From contig NZ_JALBGV010000002.1 of assembly GCF_023006505.1 (NCBI RefSeq), positions 124,001 through 188,000 on the forward strand: DNA of 64,000 nucleotides, given 5' to 3'. Positions 26,463-35,411 of this stretch are shown in pieces. This DNA comes from Neorhizobium sp. SHOUNA12A (lineage in GTDB: Bacteria > Pseudomonadota > Alphaproteobacteria > Rhizobiales > Rhizobiaceae). The notes beneath the pieces are model-generated. The model searched no databases. It saw only the letters and a list, made by a program, of their open reading frames with translations, and had not been told where the DNA came from. A program made the translations under genes and the position numbers. Position 1 is the stretch's first letter. Every line of letters starts with the position of its first letter.

Positions 26463-27503
26463 TCAGGCGACGGCACGGGTTTCGAGCAGTGCCCAGGGAC
26501 GATGATCGACCCAGGCGTCGATATCGAAATTGGAGGCGAGGAAGCCCCATTCGTGCAGAAAATCCTTGTAGTGGCCGATCGCTTCGACCAGCTCAGGCTC
26601 GAGCCCGATACCCAGATGCTTGTGGAGGTCCGGTCCGTTGGCGGAGGCGACGACCTCTTCCGACGCGCCCACCTCGCGGGCAACGAAGCGGCGCACGTCG
26701 TCCGGATGGCTCTCCGCCCAGGCGCTGGCGCGCTTTAAGGTTTCGATGAGCTTCGCCACGAGATCCGGCCGGTCTTCGGCAAACCGTTCATCGACGGTGA
26801 GGATGCGCGGCGAGCCGGAATTGATGCGGATCTTCGGGTCGGGGTGGAAGCCGAATTCGCTGACCGTGTGGGTCGCAAAGAGGTTGGCGACACTGATGCC
26901 GGGCGTGCCTTTCACGTAAATCGCGTCGACCTCGCCGCGCAGCAGGGCAGCGATTTCCGGCCCGTATGCCTGCCGATTGCGCAGGCCGTAAAGCTGCGGC
27001 CCGTCGCGATTGTCGAGTACCGAGTCGGGAAGCGCAATATCGACGATCTCCACGTCGTGGTGGGCGAGGCCTTCCAGCGAAAGGGCGGAGACCAGGCCTT
27101 TCAGCGCGGTGGCGGCCATGAAATCGACGATGCCGGGCGGACGGCGGGCGATGCCGAAACGGCGACCGACGAGATCCCTCGTCGTTCTGATACCGGTGCC
27201 GGGCAAGGTAATGATCGCCTGGAACTCGTCTGTCCAGGTAATGCCGACGAGGCGCGTCGGATTGCCCTCCGAACGGGCTCGGATCGGCGGGACATTGCCG
27301 CCGTGGCGGAAGGAATAGTCGAGGTGATGATCGAAATGGCTGGATCGGATGTTCCGGTCCTTGCTGTCGATGATCGAGTTGAGGGTGGTTCCCTCCCTGG
27401 CGAAGGTTTCGTCCAGCAGACCGAGCTGAGTCGCGAGACCCACCGGAGTGGGCACCGGGCAGCGCGTGTACCAGATTTGAGAAATGGCGTTGCGAATGGT
27501 CAT
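26463..27503 (-). CDS. DszB-like sulfinate desulfinase homologue, copy 2
   Basis: First gene of the seven-gene minus operon, 346 residues, a clear paralogue of the protein at 24175-25209. It also lacks a signal peptide (MTIRNAISQIWYTRCPVP) and keeps Cys15, His56, Arg66 and Gly68-Gly69 at the DszB active-site positions. Its CPVP matches DszB exactly. AGGAGG precedes the ATG. Two divergent paralogues in one operon suggest two sulfinate substrates or a hetero-oligomer. The alternative, a leaderless binding protein, is possible but less likely given the operon. Confidence 0.72.
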   Translation of the reverse strand: MTIRNAISQIWYTRCPVPTPVGLATQLGLLDETFAREGTTLNSIIDSKDRNIRSSHFDHHLDYSFRHGGNVPPIRARSEGNPTRLVGITWTDEFQAIITLPGTGIRTTRDLVGRRFGIARRPPGIVDFMAATALKGLVSALSLEGLAHHDVEIVDIALPDSVLDNRDGPQLYGLRNRQAYGPEIAALLRGEVDAIYVKGTPGISVANLFATHTVSEFGFHPDPKIRINSGSPRILTVDERFAEDRPDLVAKLIETLKRASAWAESHPDDVRRFVAREVGASEEVVASANGPDLHKHLGIGLEPELVEAIGHYKDFLHEWGFLASNFDIDAWVDHRPWALLETRAVA

Positions 27504-27814
27504 CGTATCCTCCTATGCCTCGTCCGCGTCTTCAGGCCTGCGGAAGCCTTTTTTCTCCCAATCGCAGCAAACGAGTGCGTTCTTGCCTCTCGCTCGCGAA
27601 ACGTGGGAGATAATTGCGATTATCGACCAATATAGAGCATTAACGAAAACTTGATTTCGAAAAATGATCGTTATCTGGTTTTATTTTGCGCAAACAGATT
27701 TGACAAAGCCTATAGAATTAGTCAACTATCAAAATTACCGGATACGAAAATCGATGTTTCCGGAAGCTTTGAGCTGCTCCGTGCAGCTATCTTGAACCTG
27801 AGAGGCGGAGCACG
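27504..27814. other. divergent intergenic region of the organosulfur locus
   Basis: This AT-rich 311-bp region separates the minus-strand dsz-like operon from the plus-strand importer operon. It holds the candidate promoter listed at 27700. On the minus strand there is an AT-rich stretch around 27600-27660 with a TCGATAAT element. No coding sequence is supported. Confidence 0.6.
27700..27729 (+). promoter_or_regulatory. candidate promoter of the importer operon
   Basis: An exact -35 TTGACA (27700-27705) is followed 18 bases later by AACTAT (27724-27729), a weak -10. The stretch TTGACAAAGCCTAT resembles TCGACAAAGTCTAT on the minus strand near 35039-35052, ahead of the SsuD-like gene, so a shared regulator is possible. 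Confidence 0.4.
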
Positions 27815-28801
27815 ATGCCGGCGCTGCTGAGAATTGCACGAACACTGCGACGCACGCTGTTGCAGGCGATCCCGACCGTGCTTGGGATCGTCATCCTGAA
27901 TTTCTTTCTGCTGCAGCTGGCACCCGGTGACGCGGCCGACGTGATGGCCGGTGAGGCGGGATCGGCGACGGCGGAAAGCATGGCGGCACTGCGCTCGCGC
28001 TTCGGTCTCGACAATCCCGTGCTCGTGCAGCTCGGGCACTATCTCAACAATCTCGCGCATTTCAGCCTTGGATTTTCGCCGCGCTACGGCATGCCGGTCG
28101 CCGACCTGATCGCCCAGCGCCTGCCGGGCACGCTGACCTTGATGGCGCTCGCGCTGACCATCGCCATCCTGCTCGGCGTCGTCCTCGGTTCGCTGATGGC
28201 AAGCTTCGCCGGCCGTATTCCGGATCGCTTGCTGTCGATCTTTTCGCTGCTTTTCTATTCGATCCCGAGCTTCTGGATCGGCCTGATGCTGATCGTCTTC
28301 TTCTCGGTGAAGCTCGGCTGGTTGCCGAGCGGCGGCGCCGGGACGATCGGTTCGCGGCTGACCGGTGTGCCGGCAATCCTCGACAAGGCGCGCTACATGG
28401 TGCTGCCGGCGACGTCGCTCGCGCTGTTCTACGTGGCGATCTATGCCCGGCTGACGCGCGCCTCGATGCTGGAGGTCAAGAACCAGGATTTCGTGCGCAC
28501 CGCCTATGCCAAGGGGCTGACGCCTTTCGGCGTCACCGCACGGCATATCCTGCGCAATGCGCTGATCCCGATCACCACCATGGCCGGCATGCATATCGGC
28601 GGCATGCTGGGTGGCGCGGTAGTGGTCGAAACCGTTTATAGCTGGCCGGGTCTCGGACGGCTCGCTTTCGAAGCGGTCATGGGCCGCGACTTCACAGTGT
28701 TGCTCGGCATCCTGCTTTTGTCTTCGCTTCTCGTCATCATCGCCAATGCCGCCGTGGATATCATCCACGCCTGGCTCGACCCCCGTATTGGAGCCCGCTG
28801 A
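27815..28801 (+). CDS. ABC transporter permease, dipeptide/oligopeptide type (DppB-like)
   Basis: A 328-residue inner-membrane permease with about six hydrophobic segments. It shows family features: the N-terminal TLLQAIPTVLGIVILNF, the long periplasmic loop, and the EAA loop DFVRTAYAKGLTPFGVTARH. It forms a heterodimer with the DppC-like product of the next gene, whose ATG overlaps this stop by one base. It lacks its own binding-protein gene immediately next door; the best candidate is at 35412. Confidence 0.92.
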   Translation: MPALLRIARTLRRTLLQAIPTVLGIVILNFFLLQLAPGDAADVMAGEAGSATAESMAALRSRFGLDNPVLVQLGHYLNNLAHFSLGFSPRYGMPVADLIAQRLPGTLTLMALALTIAILLGVVLGSLMASFAGRIPDRLLSIFSLLFYSIPSFWIGLMLIVFFSVKLGWLPSGGAGTIGSRLTGVPAILDKARYMVLPATSLALFYVAIYARLTRASMLEVKNQDFVRTAYAKGLTPFGVTARHILRNALIPITTMAGMHIGGMLGGAVVVETVYSWPGLGRLAFEAVMGRDFTVLLGILLLSSLLVIIANAAVDIIHAWLDPRIGAR

Positions 28802-29805
28802 TGTCCACGACCGATGTCGGAAACTTTCGCAGCCTTGTGGCCGAACGCGAGGCGACTGCCGAGCCAGAAGCGGCTGCCGCGACTGCTGCGGCGAACGGGC
28901 CGGCTTGGTCCAACATGAAGGCACCCGATGCCCGCTCGCAGCAGAGCGCGGCGGTTGCGGTGACCAACGGGCGGCGGGCGCTGAAGGTCTTTCTGTCGAA
29001 CCCGAACGCCTTGTTCGGCACGGGTTTCCTTGTCTTCGTCATCCTCGTCGCTCTTACCGCCCCGATCCTTTATCCGGACGATCCCCTGTCCATGGTGGGC
29101 CGCCCGTTCCTGTGGCCGGGGCAGAACTCCGCCTATCCGCTCGGCACGGATTCGCTCGGTCGCGACGTGCTTGCCGGTATCCTGCATGGTTCCCGTATCT
29201 CGCTGTTCGTCGGGCTCATGGCAACCGCACTGGGGCTGACGTTCGGCGTCCTGGTTGGCTCGACGGCGGGTTATTTCGGCGGCTGGATTGACGATCTCCT
29301 GGTTCGGCTTATCGAAATCTTCCAGACGCTGCCAAGCTTCGTGCTGCTGGTCGTGCTGGTGGCAATCGCGCAGCCCTCGGCGACGACGGTGACACTTGCG
29401 ATTGCCGTCATCTCGTGGCCGACGGTCGCACGGTTGACCCGCGCCGAGTTCCGCGCCATCCGCGAGAAGGATTTCGTCATGGCGGCCCGCAGTCTCGGCT
29501 ACGGCCATGCCCGCATCATCTTCCGGGAGATCCTGCCAAACGCGCTGCCGCCGATCATCGTCACCTCGTCGGTCATGGTGGCGACGGCAATTCTCATGGA
29601 ATCAGCGCTTTCCTTCATGGGGCTCGGCGATCCGAACGTGGTGAGCTGGGGTTCCATGATCGGTACCGGTCGCGAGCTTGTCCGCACCGCATGGTATCTG
29701 ACCGCGCTGCCGGGACTGGCAATCGTGTTCACCGTCCTCGCCCTCAATCTTATCGGCGACGGCTTGAACGACGCACTCAATCCCCGTTTCTCGCAGGATC
29801 GGTGA
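28801..29805 (+). CDS. ABC transporter permease, dipeptide/oligopeptide type (DppC-like)
   Basis: A 334-residue permease. It has a longer than usual N-terminal cytoplasmic Ala-rich tail (about residues 1-58) before the first membrane segment. The HPLGTDSLGRD-like motif YPLGTDSLGRDVLAGILHG and the EAA loop KDFVMAARSLGYGHARIIF identify it. It is coupled to DppB by TGATG overlap and followed by the ATPases after four bases. Confidence 0.92.
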   Translation: MSTTDVGNFRSLVAEREATAEPEAAAATAAANGPAWSNMKAPDARSQQSAAVAVTNGRRALKVFLSNPNALFGTGFLVFVILVALTAPILYPDDPLSMVGRPFLWPGQNSAYPLGTDSLGRDVLAGILHGSRISLFVGLMATALGLTFGVLVGSTAGYFGGWIDDLLVRLIEIFQTLPSFVLLVVLVAIAQPSATTVTLAIAVISWPTVARLTRAEFRAIREKDFVMAARSLGYGHARIIFREILPNALPPIIVTSSVMVATAILMESALSFMGLGDPNVVSWGSMIGTGRELVRTAWYLTALPGLAIVFTVLALNLIGDGLNDALNPRFSQDR

Positions 29806-29809
29806 GACC

Positions 29810-30808
29810 ATGGCCCCGCTGCTTCAAGTCGATAATCTGACCATCCGCTTTCCCCGTGCAGAACCGGTCGGCAATCTTTCATTCGAAATCGAGCAAGGGG
29901 AGACGCTGGCGATCGTCGGCGAATCCGGCTCTGGCAAATCGCTGACGGCGCTGGCGCTGATGCAGCTTCTTCCACGCGCCGCAAAGATCGCCAATGGCCA
30001 CATTACGTTCGGCGGGCGCGACCTCACCAAGCTCGATGCACGCGAGATGCGGCATCTGCGTGGCCGTGAGATCGCCATGATCTTCCAGGAGCCTATGACC
30101 AGCCTCAATCCGGTCATGACCATCGGCCGGCAGATCGGCGAGGTGCTGAAGGTGCACGAAAAACTGTCTGGCAAGGCGGCGCGCGAACGGGCGATCGAGC
30201 TTTTGAGGCTGGTGCGCATTCCAGCGCCCGAAAAGCGGGTCGACGATTATCCGCATCAGCTCTCCGGCGGCATGCGCCAGCGTGTGATGATCGCGATCGC
30301 GGTTGCCTGCAAACCGAAGCTGCTGATCGCCGACGAACCGACCACGGCGCTCGACGTGACCATCCAAGCCCAGGTTCTCGACCTGCTCGACACGCTGCGG
30401 CGAGAGCTGCAGATGGCTGTCGTGCTGATCACCCATGACCTCGGCGTGGTAGCGCAATGGGCCGACAAGGTGGTCGTCATGTATGCCGGCCGCAAGGTGG
30501 AGCAGGCGCTGCCGGGCGATCTTTTTAACGATCCGCTGCATCCTTATACGCGCGGCCTGCTCGCCGCCTCACCGCGACTGAAGCACGATTTTCATTATCG
30601 TGACGGTGCGCTCACCGAAATTCCCGGCTCGATCGTCTCGGCGGTCGGTGAAGCGGGCTGTCCGTTCCGGCCACGATGCAATCAGGCGCGCGCCAGCTGC
30701 AGCCATCACGTGCCTCAGCTCATCGTTCCGGCCGCAGACCGGCTGGTTGCCTGTCCTTTCACGACATCCCTCAAGGCCGTGCCCCATGCCGCTGCTCTCA
30801 GTCTCTGA
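29810..30808 (+). CDS. ABC transporter ATPase (DppD/OppD-like)
   Basis: A 332-residue ATPase with Walker A GESGSGKS, signature LSGGMRQR, Walker [13 protein letters not shown] and H-loop ITHDLG. The C-terminal oligopeptide/dipeptide extension has a Cys-rich end ([15 protein letters not shown]) that in this family can bind an iron-sulfur cluster. It partners with the DppF-like ATPase, whose start lies 23 bases inside this gene. Confidence 0.92.
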   Translation: MAPLLQVDNLTIRFPRAEPVGNLSFEIEQGETLAIVGESGSGKSLTALALMQLLPRAAKIANGHITFGGRDLTKLDAREMRHLRGREIAMIFQEPMTSLNPVMTIGRQIGEVLKVHEKLSGKAARERAIELLRLVRIPAPEKRVDDYPHQLSGGMRQRVMIAIAVACKPKLLIADEPTTALDVTIQAQVLDLLDTLRRELQMAVVLITHDLGVVAQWADKVVVMYAGRKVEQALPGDLFNDPLHPYTRGLLAASPRLKHDFHYRDGALTEIPGSIVSAVGEAGCPFRPRCNQARASCSHHVPQLIVPAADRLVACPFTTSLKAVPHAAALSL

Positions 30809-31730
30809 CCTCAAGACCCACTACAAGAGCCGGGACGGCCTGTTGCGGGCCGTCGACGGGATCGATCTCGTCGTCGAACGTGGCGAAACGGTCGGACTCG
30901 TCGGCGAGAGCGGCTGCGGCAAGTCCACGCTCGGCAAAACGGTGCTCAGACTGGTCGACCCGACGGCAGGCCACATCGAGTTCAAGGGCGAGGATATCAC
31001 CGTGCTCGACCAGCGAAACCTGCAGCGGGTTCGCAGATCGATCCAGATGATTTTCCAGGATCCGTATGCCTCTCTCAATCCGCGCCAGACCATCGGTGAA
31101 ATCCTCGAAGCGCCGCTTGTCGTCCACAAGGTCGGCGATCGCACCGAACGGCGGCAGATCATCGCCAATATCGTTGCCAAGGTCGGGTTGCCTGCGGAAT
31201 CCATCAATCGTTATCCTCACGAGTTTTCCGGCGGTCAACGTCAGCGCATCGGCATCGCACGGGCGCTGTTGCTCAATCCCGAACTGATCGTCTGCGACGA
31301 GCCCGTCTCGGCGCTCGATCTCTCCATCCAGGCGCAGATCCTCAACCTGCTCCTCGAGATGAAGAAAGAATTCGGCCTTTCCTACCTCTTCATCAGCCAT
31401 GACCTTTCGGTGGTGCGCTATTTCGCGGACCGGGTTATGGTCATGTATCTCGGGCGGATCGTGGAGAGCGCCGATAACGCGACACTCTGGTCCGATCCGC
31501 GGCATCCCTATACGCGGGCGCTGATGGAGGCAGTGCCGGATCCGTCGCGGCCACGCCAGGCAGCCCCTCTCGGCGGTGACCTGCCAAGCCCCAGCGACAT
31601 TCCTTCGGGCTGTCGGTTCCACACCCGTTGCCCGCTCGCGACAGATCTTTGTCGCGCCGACGAACCCGAATTCCGCGCCATCGCACCCGGCCATCAGGTC
31701 GCGTGTCATTTCGCGGACCGCATCAACTGA
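30786..31730 (+). CDS. ABC transporter ATPase (DppF/OppF-like)
   Basis: A 314-residue ATPase starting [13 protein letters not shown]. It has Walker A GESGCGKST, signature FSGGQRQR, Walker B LIVCDEPVSALD and H-loop ISHDLS, and ends with the CxxxxxxC oligopeptide extension (CRFHTRCPLATDLC). The open frame upstream of 30786 is antisense-like and overlaps DppD. It completes the DppBCDF-type importer of the organosulfur locus. Confidence 0.92.
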   Translation: MPLLSVSDLKTHYKSRDGLLRAVDGIDLVVERGETVGLVGESGCGKSTLGKTVLRLVDPTAGHIEFKGEDITVLDQRNLQRVRRSIQMIFQDPYASLNPRQTIGEILEAPLVVHKVGDRTERRQIIANIVAKVGLPAESINRYPHEFSGGQRQRIGIARALLLNPELIVCDEPVSALDLSIQAQILNLLLEMKKEFGLSYLFISHDLSVVRYFADRVMVMYLGRIVESADNATLWSDPRHPYTRALMEAVPDPSRPRQAAPLGGDLPSPSDIPSGCRFHTRCPLATDLCRADEPEFRAIAPGHQVACHFADRIN

Positions 31731-31748
31731 AAACAAGGGAGTTTTTGA

Positions 31749-32810
31749 ATGGTTGACTATCGCTATCTGGGGCGCAGTGCCCTGAAGGTATCGCCGCTGA
31801 CGCTGGGAGCCATGATGTTCGGCAACCAGACGCCGGACGACGTCGCCTTCCGCATCATCGACAAGGCGCATGAACAGGGTATCAACTTCATCGATACCGC
31901 CGACGTCTATCATGACGGCAAATCGGAGCAGGTGGTTGGACGCGGCATCAAGAAGAACCGCGACAGCTGGGTGGTGGCGACCAAGTTCGTCAATTCCCAC
32001 AACAAGGGTCCGAACCTCGGCGGTTATTCCCGCAAGTGGGTCTACCAGACGGTCGAGAATTCGCTGCGCAATCTCGATACCGACTATATCGACATCCTCT
32101 ACTTTCACCGTGCCGTCTTCGACGCACCCCTGGACGAGCCGGTTCGGGCGATCGCCGATCTGATCAAAGCCGGCAAGCTGCGCTATTTCGGCGTGTCGAA
32201 CTTCCGTGGCTGGCGTATCGCGGAGGTCGCGCATCTTGCTGACCAGCTCGGCATCGACCGGCCGATCGCCAGCCAGCCGCTCTACAACATCGTCAACCGG
32301 ACGGCTGAAGCCGAGCAATTGCCGGCCGCTGCCGCATATGGTCTTGGGGTCGTTTCCTACAGCCCGCTGGCGCGCGGTGTTCTCACCGGCAAATATAATG
32401 TCGGAGAAGCCCCGGCCGCCGATACCCGTGCAGGTCGCGGCGACAAACGCATGCATGACGTCGAGTTCCGAGAGGAATCGATCGGCATCGCCAAGCAGAT
32501 CGCGGCGCATGCGCAGGCCAAGGGCATTTCGCCTGCCGATTTCGCGTTGGCTTGGGTGCTCAACAACAAGCTGATCACCTCGGCGATCGCCGGCCCACGC
32601 ACCGAGGAGCAGTGGGACGCCTATATCCGCGCGCTCGACGTGAAGCTCGATGCGGAGGATGAAGCGCTCGTCGACCGGCTGGTCGCGACCGGCCATCCGT
32701 CCACGCCGGGCTTCACGGATCCGGGTCATCCGGTCGAAGGTCGCGTACCCCGCTCGGTCGCCGCATCCGGCGAAGTCGTTCCGCTCGCCCGTCCCCAGCG
32801 CGTTGCCTGA
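31749..32810 (+). CDS. aldo/keto reductase
   Basis: A 353-residue NADP(H)-dependent reductase of the AKR superfamily (YghZ/Gpr-like). The catalytic tetrad is visible: Asp49, Tyr54, Lys79 and His120. The C-terminal part has the cofactor-binding ITSAIAGPRTEEQWDAYIRAL. It is the last gene of the importer operon, after a good AAGGGAG. It may reduce an aldehyde or ketone released after desulfurisation. A strong terminator follows. Confidence 0.9.
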   Translation: MVDYRYLGRSALKVSPLTLGAMMFGNQTPDDVAFRIIDKAHEQGINFIDTADVYHDGKSEQVVGRGIKKNRDSWVVATKFVNSHNKGPNLGGYSRKWVYQTVENSLRNLDTDYIDILYFHRAVFDAPLDEPVRAIADLIKAGKLRYFGVSNFRGWRIAEVAHLADQLGIDRPIASQPLYNIVNRTAEAEQLPAAAAYGLGVVSYSPLARGVLTGKYNVGEAPAADTRAGRGDKRMHDVEFREESIGIAKQIAAHAQAKGISPADFALAWVLNNKLITSAIAGPRTEEQWDAYIRALDVKLDAEDEALVDRLVATGHPSTPGFTDPGHPVEGRVPRSVAASGEVVPLARPQRVA

Positions 32811-32851
32811 TCGGGGACTGAGCCCAACTGACTGACAGAGTTCTTTAAAAG

Positions 32852-32877
32852 AAGCCCCGGATTTCGGTCCGGGGCTT
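32852..32877. terminator. bidirectional rho-independent terminator
   Basis: A perfect 10-bp stem, AAGCCCCGGA / TCCGGGGCTT, has a TTTCGG loop with an A-rich stretch before it (TTTAAAA, 32844-32850) and T-rich after. It lies between the convergent aldo/keto reductase and amidohydrolase genes and can serve both. Confidence 0.8.
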
Positions 32878-32893
32878 TGTCGTCGGCCAAGGT

Positions 32894-33847
32894 CTATTCG
32901 GCCGCTTGGGCTTGCGCTTCTCGAAACCCGAGCAGGCGCCTGGCGTTACCGCCGGCCACAAGGCGTGCTTCCGCCTCGCTCAGACCTGCCTCGGTGAGGC
33001 TGGCGGTCAGGCGCTTTCTATCGAGTGCCGCCAGGATCGGCCAGTCCGTGCCCGCCAGCACTCTTTCTGCGCCAAAGAAACCGGTCAGCGTGCGGATGAT
33101 GGCCGGGTCGTGCCCCATCGTGTCGAAATAGATGTTCGGGCGCTTGCCTGCCGCTCTTTCCGCACGACCATAAATGCCGCCGCGCGCCGCCTGAACGATC
33201 GCGCCAAGGCCGAGGGTCGCAAAGATGAGGTGAAGGTCCGGCAGGTCGTCGAGCAGCGACGATTGAATGACCGACAGGAAGGCGACGCCATTCATCAGGC
33301 CGCGGCCAAGGGAATTGCCGAGCGTACCGGCGCCTGCGATCAGCACCTGCGAATTCGGATGGGCGACCGGGTGTACGAAGACGGGCACCTTGTAGCGTGC
33401 GGCAACTTCGAGGGTGGGCCTGACAGACGGATCGCTCAGGAATTTGCCGTCGCGCGAGGAATCGATCACCAGGCCCGACAGTCCGAGTTCGCCGATTGCG
33501 CGTTCGGCTTCGCGCGCACCCTCTTCGCCGCTGAACGCGTCGGTGACGGCAAAGCCGACCAGCGACTGATCGTAATGGGAGACGGTGGCAAGCCAGTTAT
33601 TTGCCTCGCGAACCGCGGCAAGATCGACGGCCCCCTCGGCACCGAACAGACTTTCGATCGTGGAAGTGACAATCGCGAGCGATATTCCGGCCGCCTGGAG
33701 CTCATCCACCAGTGCCTGCGGCCTGGTGATCTTGCGATAAAGATCGGGAGTAAAGCCGCTGGCGGGTTTGGCATATTGGCCGCCAGGTCCCCAGGCCGGC
33801 GGCCAGAGATGCGTATGAATATCGACGATATCGAGCAGCGTGGTCAT
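32894..33847 (-). CDS. amidohydrolase (TIM-barrel metal-dependent hydrolase, ACMSD-like)
   Basis: A 317-residue amidohydrolase_2-family protein. The N-terminal metal motif is DIVDIHTHLWPP (HxH). Later motifs are VPVFVHPVAHPN and, near the C-terminus, ERVLAGTDWP (catalytic Asp). The start at 33847 overlaps the stop of the SsuD-like gene (ATGA), so the two are translationally coupled; the longer frame to 34075 is antisense-like. It may hydrolyse or decarboxylate a product of the monooxygenase. Confidence 0.85.
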   Translation of the reverse strand: MTTLLDIVDIHTHLWPPAWGPGGQYAKPASGFTPDLYRKITRPQALVDELQAAGISLAIVTSTIESLFGAEGAVDLAAVREANNWLATVSHYDQSLVGFAVTDAFSGEEGAREAERAIGELGLSGLVIDSSRDGKFLSDPSVRPTLEVAARYKVPVFVHPVAHPNSQVLIAGAGTLGNSLGRGLMNGVAFLSVIQSSLLDDLPDLHLIFATLGLGAIVQAARGGIYGRAERAAGKRPNIYFDTMGHDPAIIRTLTGFFGAERVLAGTDWPILAALDRKRLTASLTEAGLSEAEARLVAGGNARRLLGFREAQAQAAE

Positions 33848-34944
33848 TCTGCAGCTATCTTTCTGGCTTCGCGTTCGGCAATCGCGGCTTTCACGAGCGG
33901 CACCACATCGCGCCCGTAAGTGACGGTGTCTTCTGTCGGATAGAAGCCGCGCACGAGAAAGTTCGAGACGCCGGCGTCGTAATAATCGAGGATCGCATCG
34001 GCCACCTGTTCGGGCGTCCCGACCAGCGCGGTGGAATTGCCGCCGGCGCCGCTTGCTTCTGCAACCTCGGTCCAAAGCCGCTTGTCGAGCACCTTGCCGC
34101 GTTTGGCTGCTTCGCGCAGACGCACCGAGCCGACATTCGAGGGCAGCTTTTCGCCATTGCCGCCGGCCACGCGGGCGACTTGCGATTTCACCTTTTGCAG
34201 GATGTCGGCGGCTTTTTCCCAGGCCGCATCCTCCGTCTCGGCAACGACGGTCCGGAAGGCGAGCGTGAAGCGGATGTCGCTCGCCGTGCGGCCGTTGGCA
34301 ACGGCTGCGGCACGCACCTTGGCGATCGTCTCGCGCGCGCCGTCCAGCGGTTCGCCCCAGAGAGCGTAGATATCGGCATGCTTGCCGGCGACCGCGATCG
34401 CGGCATCGGAGGAACCGCCGAAGGAGATCGGGATGCGCGGCTTCTGGTATGGCTTCACCTGGCTGAAGGCGCCCTTGAACTTATAGAAGCGGCCTTCGTG
34501 GTCGAAGGGCTGGTCGCTTTCCCAGACCTTCTTCAGCACCGTCAGATATTCGTCGGTGCGGGCGTAACGGGTATCGTGGTCCTCGAAATCGCCGTCGCGA
34601 GCCTGGTCGGCCTCCGAGCCGCCGGTGATGATATGGACCCAGACACGCCCTTCGGAAAACTGGTCGAGAGTGGCGAGCTGGCGGGCGCCGAGCGTCGGCG
34701 CCATCAGGCCGGGTCGATGGGCAAGGAGCGCGCCGATGCGTTCCGTCTGGCTGAAGACGTAAGACGCGATCTGGTTGTTGTCCGGCCATTGCGCGAATTG
34801 GCCAATCAGCAGCCGATCGATGCCGGCGGCTTCCGCAGCCTGAACGTGGTTGCGGATATAGGCCTTGTCGATGACCGGGCCGGAGGCGGGGACGATGTCG
34901 GACCCTTCCCGGTTGGACGTGTGGCCGATGAATTCGGGTTGCAT
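33844..34944 (-). CDS. SsuD/MsuD-like FMNH2-dependent sulfonate monooxygenase (LLM class)
   Basis: A 366-residue luciferase-like enzyme of the alkanesulfonate monooxygenase type. Landmarks are LLIGQFAQWPDNNQIASYV, HRPGLMAPTLGARQLATLDQ, SEGRVWVHIITGGSEADQ, and HDTRYARTDEYLTVLKKVW, close to the SsuD segment. It would desulfonate an organosulfonate to an aldehyde plus sulfite using FMNH2 and O2. The ATG at 34944 follows AGGAGC at proper spacing (the frame extends one codon to a TTG). No SsuE-type flavin reductase is nearby. Confidence 0.85.
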   Translation of the reverse strand: MQPEFIGHTSNREGSDIVPASGPVIDKAYIRNHVQAAEAAGIDRLLIGQFAQWPDNNQIASYVFSQTERIGALLAHRPGLMAPTLGARQLATLDQFSEGRVWVHIITGGSEADQARDGDFEDHDTRYARTDEYLTVLKKVWESDQPFDHEGRFYKFKGAFSQVKPYQKPRIPISFGGSSDAAIAVAGKHADIYALWGEPLDGARETIAKVRAAAVANGRTASDIRFTLAFRTVVAETEDAAWEKAADILQKVKSQVARVAGGNGEKLPSNVGSVRLREAAKRGKVLDKRLWTEVAEASGAGGNSTALVGTPEQVADAILDYYDAGVSNFLVRGFYPTEDTVTYGRDVVPLVKAAIAEREARKIAAE

Positions 34945-35411
34945 CAATAAGCTCCTGAACGCGATCCAGTTTGGTGACCAAGCCGCGCCCGAAACGGGTT
35001 CGAGCGGCTTGGTCGGTTCGCTTTAGTCTATTTCGTTGATAGACTTTGTCGATTGCGTTTTGCGAAGCTATCTTGGGAAGGATTTCCAATCGACGGGCGT
35101 TCCGTGGGATTTCCTTCGTGTGTCGGGCGGCAGGCTCGTTCAAGCCGGAACATCCGTCCTGTTTGGAGGACGGCATTCGTGCTGAGGTTAAATTTGCGGC
35201 GAGGGACGGCGTTTTGTCGGGCTCGCGCGAAAAATTCTCCAAAAGGCGGGAAAAACCTCCGCCTTTTTCCATTTCTCCATATCGCTTTAGAAATCCAGTA
35301 TCTCGATAAAGTTAGTAGATTTTATATTCTCAAAGTAACCACGCTCGATCGGGTGTTGGACGAAATCCAGGTCGTTCCTGCTTGATGAATGGCTGCTTTG
35401 GGGGATATTTC
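34945..35411. other. divergent intergenic region with inverted repeat
   Basis: These 467 bp lie between the SsuD-like gene and the binding-protein gene. They hold a 21-bp inverted repeat (35025-35045), a TCGATAAAGTTAGTAG element (35303-35318) followed by an AT-rich -10-like TATATT (35323-35328), and low-complexity stretches without a supported gene. The elements TCGACAAAGTC (minus strand, near 35050) and TCGATAAAGTT may be a shared regulatory signal. Confidence 0.5.
35025..35045. promoter_or_regulatory. 21-bp inverted repeat, candidate operator
   Basis: Perfect 7-bp arms AGTCTAT / ATAGACT are separated by seven bases, 81 bp upstream of the SsuD-like gene. The right arm runs into ACTTTGTCGA, which resembles the element in the importer promoter at 27700 on the opposite strand. 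Confidence 0.45.

Noticed and set aside
24175..27503. Annotating the two DszB-like genes as periplasmic substrate-binding proteins of an ABC importer.
   Set aside because: No signal peptide and conserved Cys-His-Arg positions argue for enzymes. The importer has its own exported binding protein at 35412.
30798..32729. A 643-codon minus-strand frame over the DppF-like and aldo/keto reductase genes.
   Set aside because: It is antisense to two clear genes, rich in Arg/Asp/Gln typical of shadow frames in high-GC DNA, and has no recognisable domain or RBS.
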